From JAYZBC01 sp036339375 (lineage in GTDB: Bacteria > Pseudomonadota > Alphaproteobacteria > MPNO01 > UBA2964), in contig JAYZBC010000066.1 of the NCBI GenBank assembly GCA_036339375.1, forward strand, positions 1-64,000: 64,000 nucleotides of DNA, in the 5' to 3' direction. Within the stretch, counting starts at the first letter, position 1; every line of letters begins with the position of its first letter. The notes beneath the pieces are model-generated. The model saw only the letters and a program-made list of their open reading frames with translations, made no database searches and was not told the origin of the DNA. Made by a program: the position numbers and the translations under genes. This document shows, piece after piece, positions 62,907 to 64,000 of the stretch.

Positions 62907-63308
62907 TTAGGATACCAAATCTGATTTCTTTTTAGAAGGGACACGGTCAGGGCGAACGTCCTCAAACCCGTTTTCAGATAAATCAAAATTGTTTCCGTCT
63001 GGATCAAAACCTCGATATTCAGCATAGTGTCGATCTGCCGGGCGTTTTCTCGGAGCTTTCATTCCTATTTCGTTATACCGCTCGAAAATTTCCTCATTAT
63101 TATCGACTACAAAACCAAAATGATTTAATCCGTTTGGTTTTCCTGCTGCTTTATTTGTCAATAAAGCGAGGTTCAAATAACCATCGGTTAAAAATACGCT
63201 GCCGTTATCGGCATATTTAAGGATTTTTAAACCGAAAACATTTTGATAAAACAGGGCTAATTTTTTTGGATCAACTGAAATTATTGCGAGATGTTTAATT
63301 TTTGCCAT
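62907..63308 (-). CDS. VOC family protein (glyoxalase/extradiol dioxygenase fold)
   Basis: A single VOC domain pair of 133 residues: KIKHLAIISVDPKKLALFYQNVFGLKIL at the N terminus, GLNHFGFVVDN (about 80) and RGFDPDGNNFDLSENG near the end, with candidate metal ligands at His6, His82 and Glu near the C terminus. Lengths of this kind are found in isomerases, resistance proteins and small type I extradiol relatives. It converges on the amidohydrolase gene and lies between it and the HpaB-type gene. Confidence 0.7.
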   Translation of the reverse strand: MAKIKHLAIISVDPKKLALFYQNVFGLKILKYADNGSVFLTDGYLNLALLTNKAAGKPNGLNHFGFVVDNNEEIFERYNEIGMKAPRKRPADRHYAEYRGFDPDGNNFDLSENGFEDVRPDRVPSKKKSDLVS

Positions 63309-63354
63309 TTTGAACCTTTTTCCTTTAAAATTTATAATAATAATTGCAGAAACC

Positions 63355-64000
63355 CTATTCCAATTCCCATTTATCGAGAAGATTGGTTATACGTTCAATA
63401 GATGGCGCCTTGTCAAATGCATTTGCATAGGCAGCGGAGGAACGAATGGGATCACCGGCGAAATAACGTTCGTAAAGTTGCTGACGCCCTGAAAAACTTG
63501 TGAGAGCGGCATCACATGCAAGACGAAACAATCGTATCCGTTCGCGAGAGTCAATGTTTGCGGCTTGAAAATACCTTTCAATTTCCGGTGAAAGTTCGCT
63601 TTCCAACATTGCCACCGAAGGTACCATAAATAGTCCCCCGGCACCGATGGTTTGTATGATTTCACAAGCTCTCCGAAACTGCGGTGGAAACAAAAACTTT
63701 ACAGTTTGTAGGCATTCTCTCCGGGGTACGACAGTGCCTGAAGGGCCCGGGAACGCTTCTAGTTCACTTGTCACAAGACAAGCATGCACCATCTCCACTG
63801 TGTGAATTAATTCTGCCAGCATGTTCTGGATGTGAAGAAATTGGTCAACGTTAGTAGATTTTGCCACGGTTATTGCGAGATCGCGCATGAATTCCGCCTT
63901 GGAAAGATCTTTTGTACAAAACTGATGGGAAGTGTGCGTATGTGTGTGCGTGTTTTTTTGTGCGTTATTATAAACAGCAACATCGCGAAAGATGAAGACG
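63355..64000 (-). CDS. 4-hydroxyphenylacetate 3-monooxygenase (HpaB) family oxygenase, C-terminal part (right edge)
   Basis: FADH2-dependent aromatic hydroxylase that needs a separate flavin reductase. The apparent ATG at 63888 is internal: the frame is open to the window end and reads VFIFRDVAVYNNA ... SHQFCTKDLSKAEF upstream of it, matching the region before the C-terminal helical domain of HpaB. Further motifs are EIIQTIGAGGLFMVPS and RIRLFRLACDAALTSFSG with RQQLYERYFAGDP. About 215 residues are in the window out of an expected 480-520. A Thr-His repeat (THTHTHTSHQ) is encoded by an AC-rich run near 63931-63955. No reductase gene is visible. Confidence 0.8.
   Translation of the reverse strand, partial: VFIFRDVAVYNNAQKNTHTHTHTSHQFCTKDLSKAEFMRDLAITVAKSTNVDQFLHIQNMLAELIHTVEMVHACLVTSELEAFPGPSGTVVPRRECLQTVKFLFPPQFRRACEIIQTIGAGGLFMVPSVAMLESELSPEIERYFQAANIDSRERIRLFRLACDAALTSFSGRQQLYERYFAGDPIRSSAAYANAFDKAPSIERITNLLDKWELE

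Noticed and set aside
63355..63888. Short stand-alone gene, or a GntR/FCD-type regulator
   Set aside because: Helix-rich appearance suggested FCD at first, but the motifs match the C-terminal domain of HpaB and the frame continues to the window edge.
1..64000. CRISPR arrays, tRNA or rRNA genes, intact insertion sequences, phage genes, toxin-antitoxin or defence systems
   Set aside because: No regularly spaced repeats, cloverleaf-like segments, rRNA sequence, transposase or integrase motifs, or defence gene families were recognised on either strand.

Overview
The window looks like chromosomal DNA of an AT-rich alphaproteobacterium. The evidence is the block lptF-lptG-lptD-surA-pdxA-rsmA, followed on the other strand by gmk, yicC, mltG, fabF, acpP, fabG and fabD, then rpsF-rpsR-(DUF2232)-rplI. 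It also carries a presqualene diphosphate synthase (hopanoid type), MlaA and an Nfu protein. Housekeeping genes are tightly packed, often overlapping, and low in G+C (18 of 60 bases at 5161-5220). Genus cannot be fixed from the sequence alone; a planktonic or otherwise streamlined lineage would fit, but that is inference.

Layout. 1-8 kb: the tail of a probable glycosyltransferase, the LPS transport and outer-membrane assembly genes, pdxA and rsmA. 7.9-13.9 kb: gmk, yicC, mltG and the fatty-acid synthesis genes on the minus strand. 14.2-17.4 kb: ribosomal protein operon and NAD kinase. 17.5-20.2 kb: thiO-thiS-thiG-thiE. 20.6-27.6 kb: an FAD monooxygenase, an MFS exporter, a truncated mmsA remnant, infA, and three tandem MFS paralogues. 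27.6-30.6 kb: Nfu, MlaA, HpnD. 30.97-38.86 kb: a block of clearly higher G+C (33 of 60 at 33601-33660, 41 of 60 at 36901-36960) holding a fused hydantoinase/5-oxoprolinase, a luciferase-like monooxygenase, a two-subunit CoA-transferase and a fold-type II PLP enzyme; it is probably a transferred segment.

39.4-64 kb is a large catabolic locus: two acyl-CoA ligases, an E1 alpha/beta pair with an aldehyde dehydrogenase, a cupin, a TauD-type dioxygenase, an alpha/beta hydrolase, a UbiD-type decarboxylase, a glutamine-synthetase-like ligase followed directly by a Rieske oxygenase alpha/beta pair, a cytoplasmic relative of 4,5-dihydroxyphthalate decarboxylase, a second Rieske alpha/beta pair, a molybdenum hydroxylase (large subunit fused to CoxG, then FAD and 2Fe-2S subunits), an amidohydrolase, a VOC protein and, at the right edge, an HpaB-type flavin monooxygenase running off the window.

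The most interesting unit is 47.5-55.7 kb. A GS-like enzyme next to a Rieske pair resembles the aniline-degradation arrangement, in which the amine is first gamma-glutamylated and then dioxygenated. Here it is combined with a UbiD decarboxylase, a second Rieske pair and a decarboxylase-like protein, with no ferredoxin, reductase, glutamine amidotransferase, transporter or regulator in the window. I infer a pathway for a carboxylated or amino-substituted aromatic or heteroaromatic compound; the substrate is unknown. I recognised no transcription factor, tRNA, rRNA, CRISPR array or intact transposase anywhere in the window.
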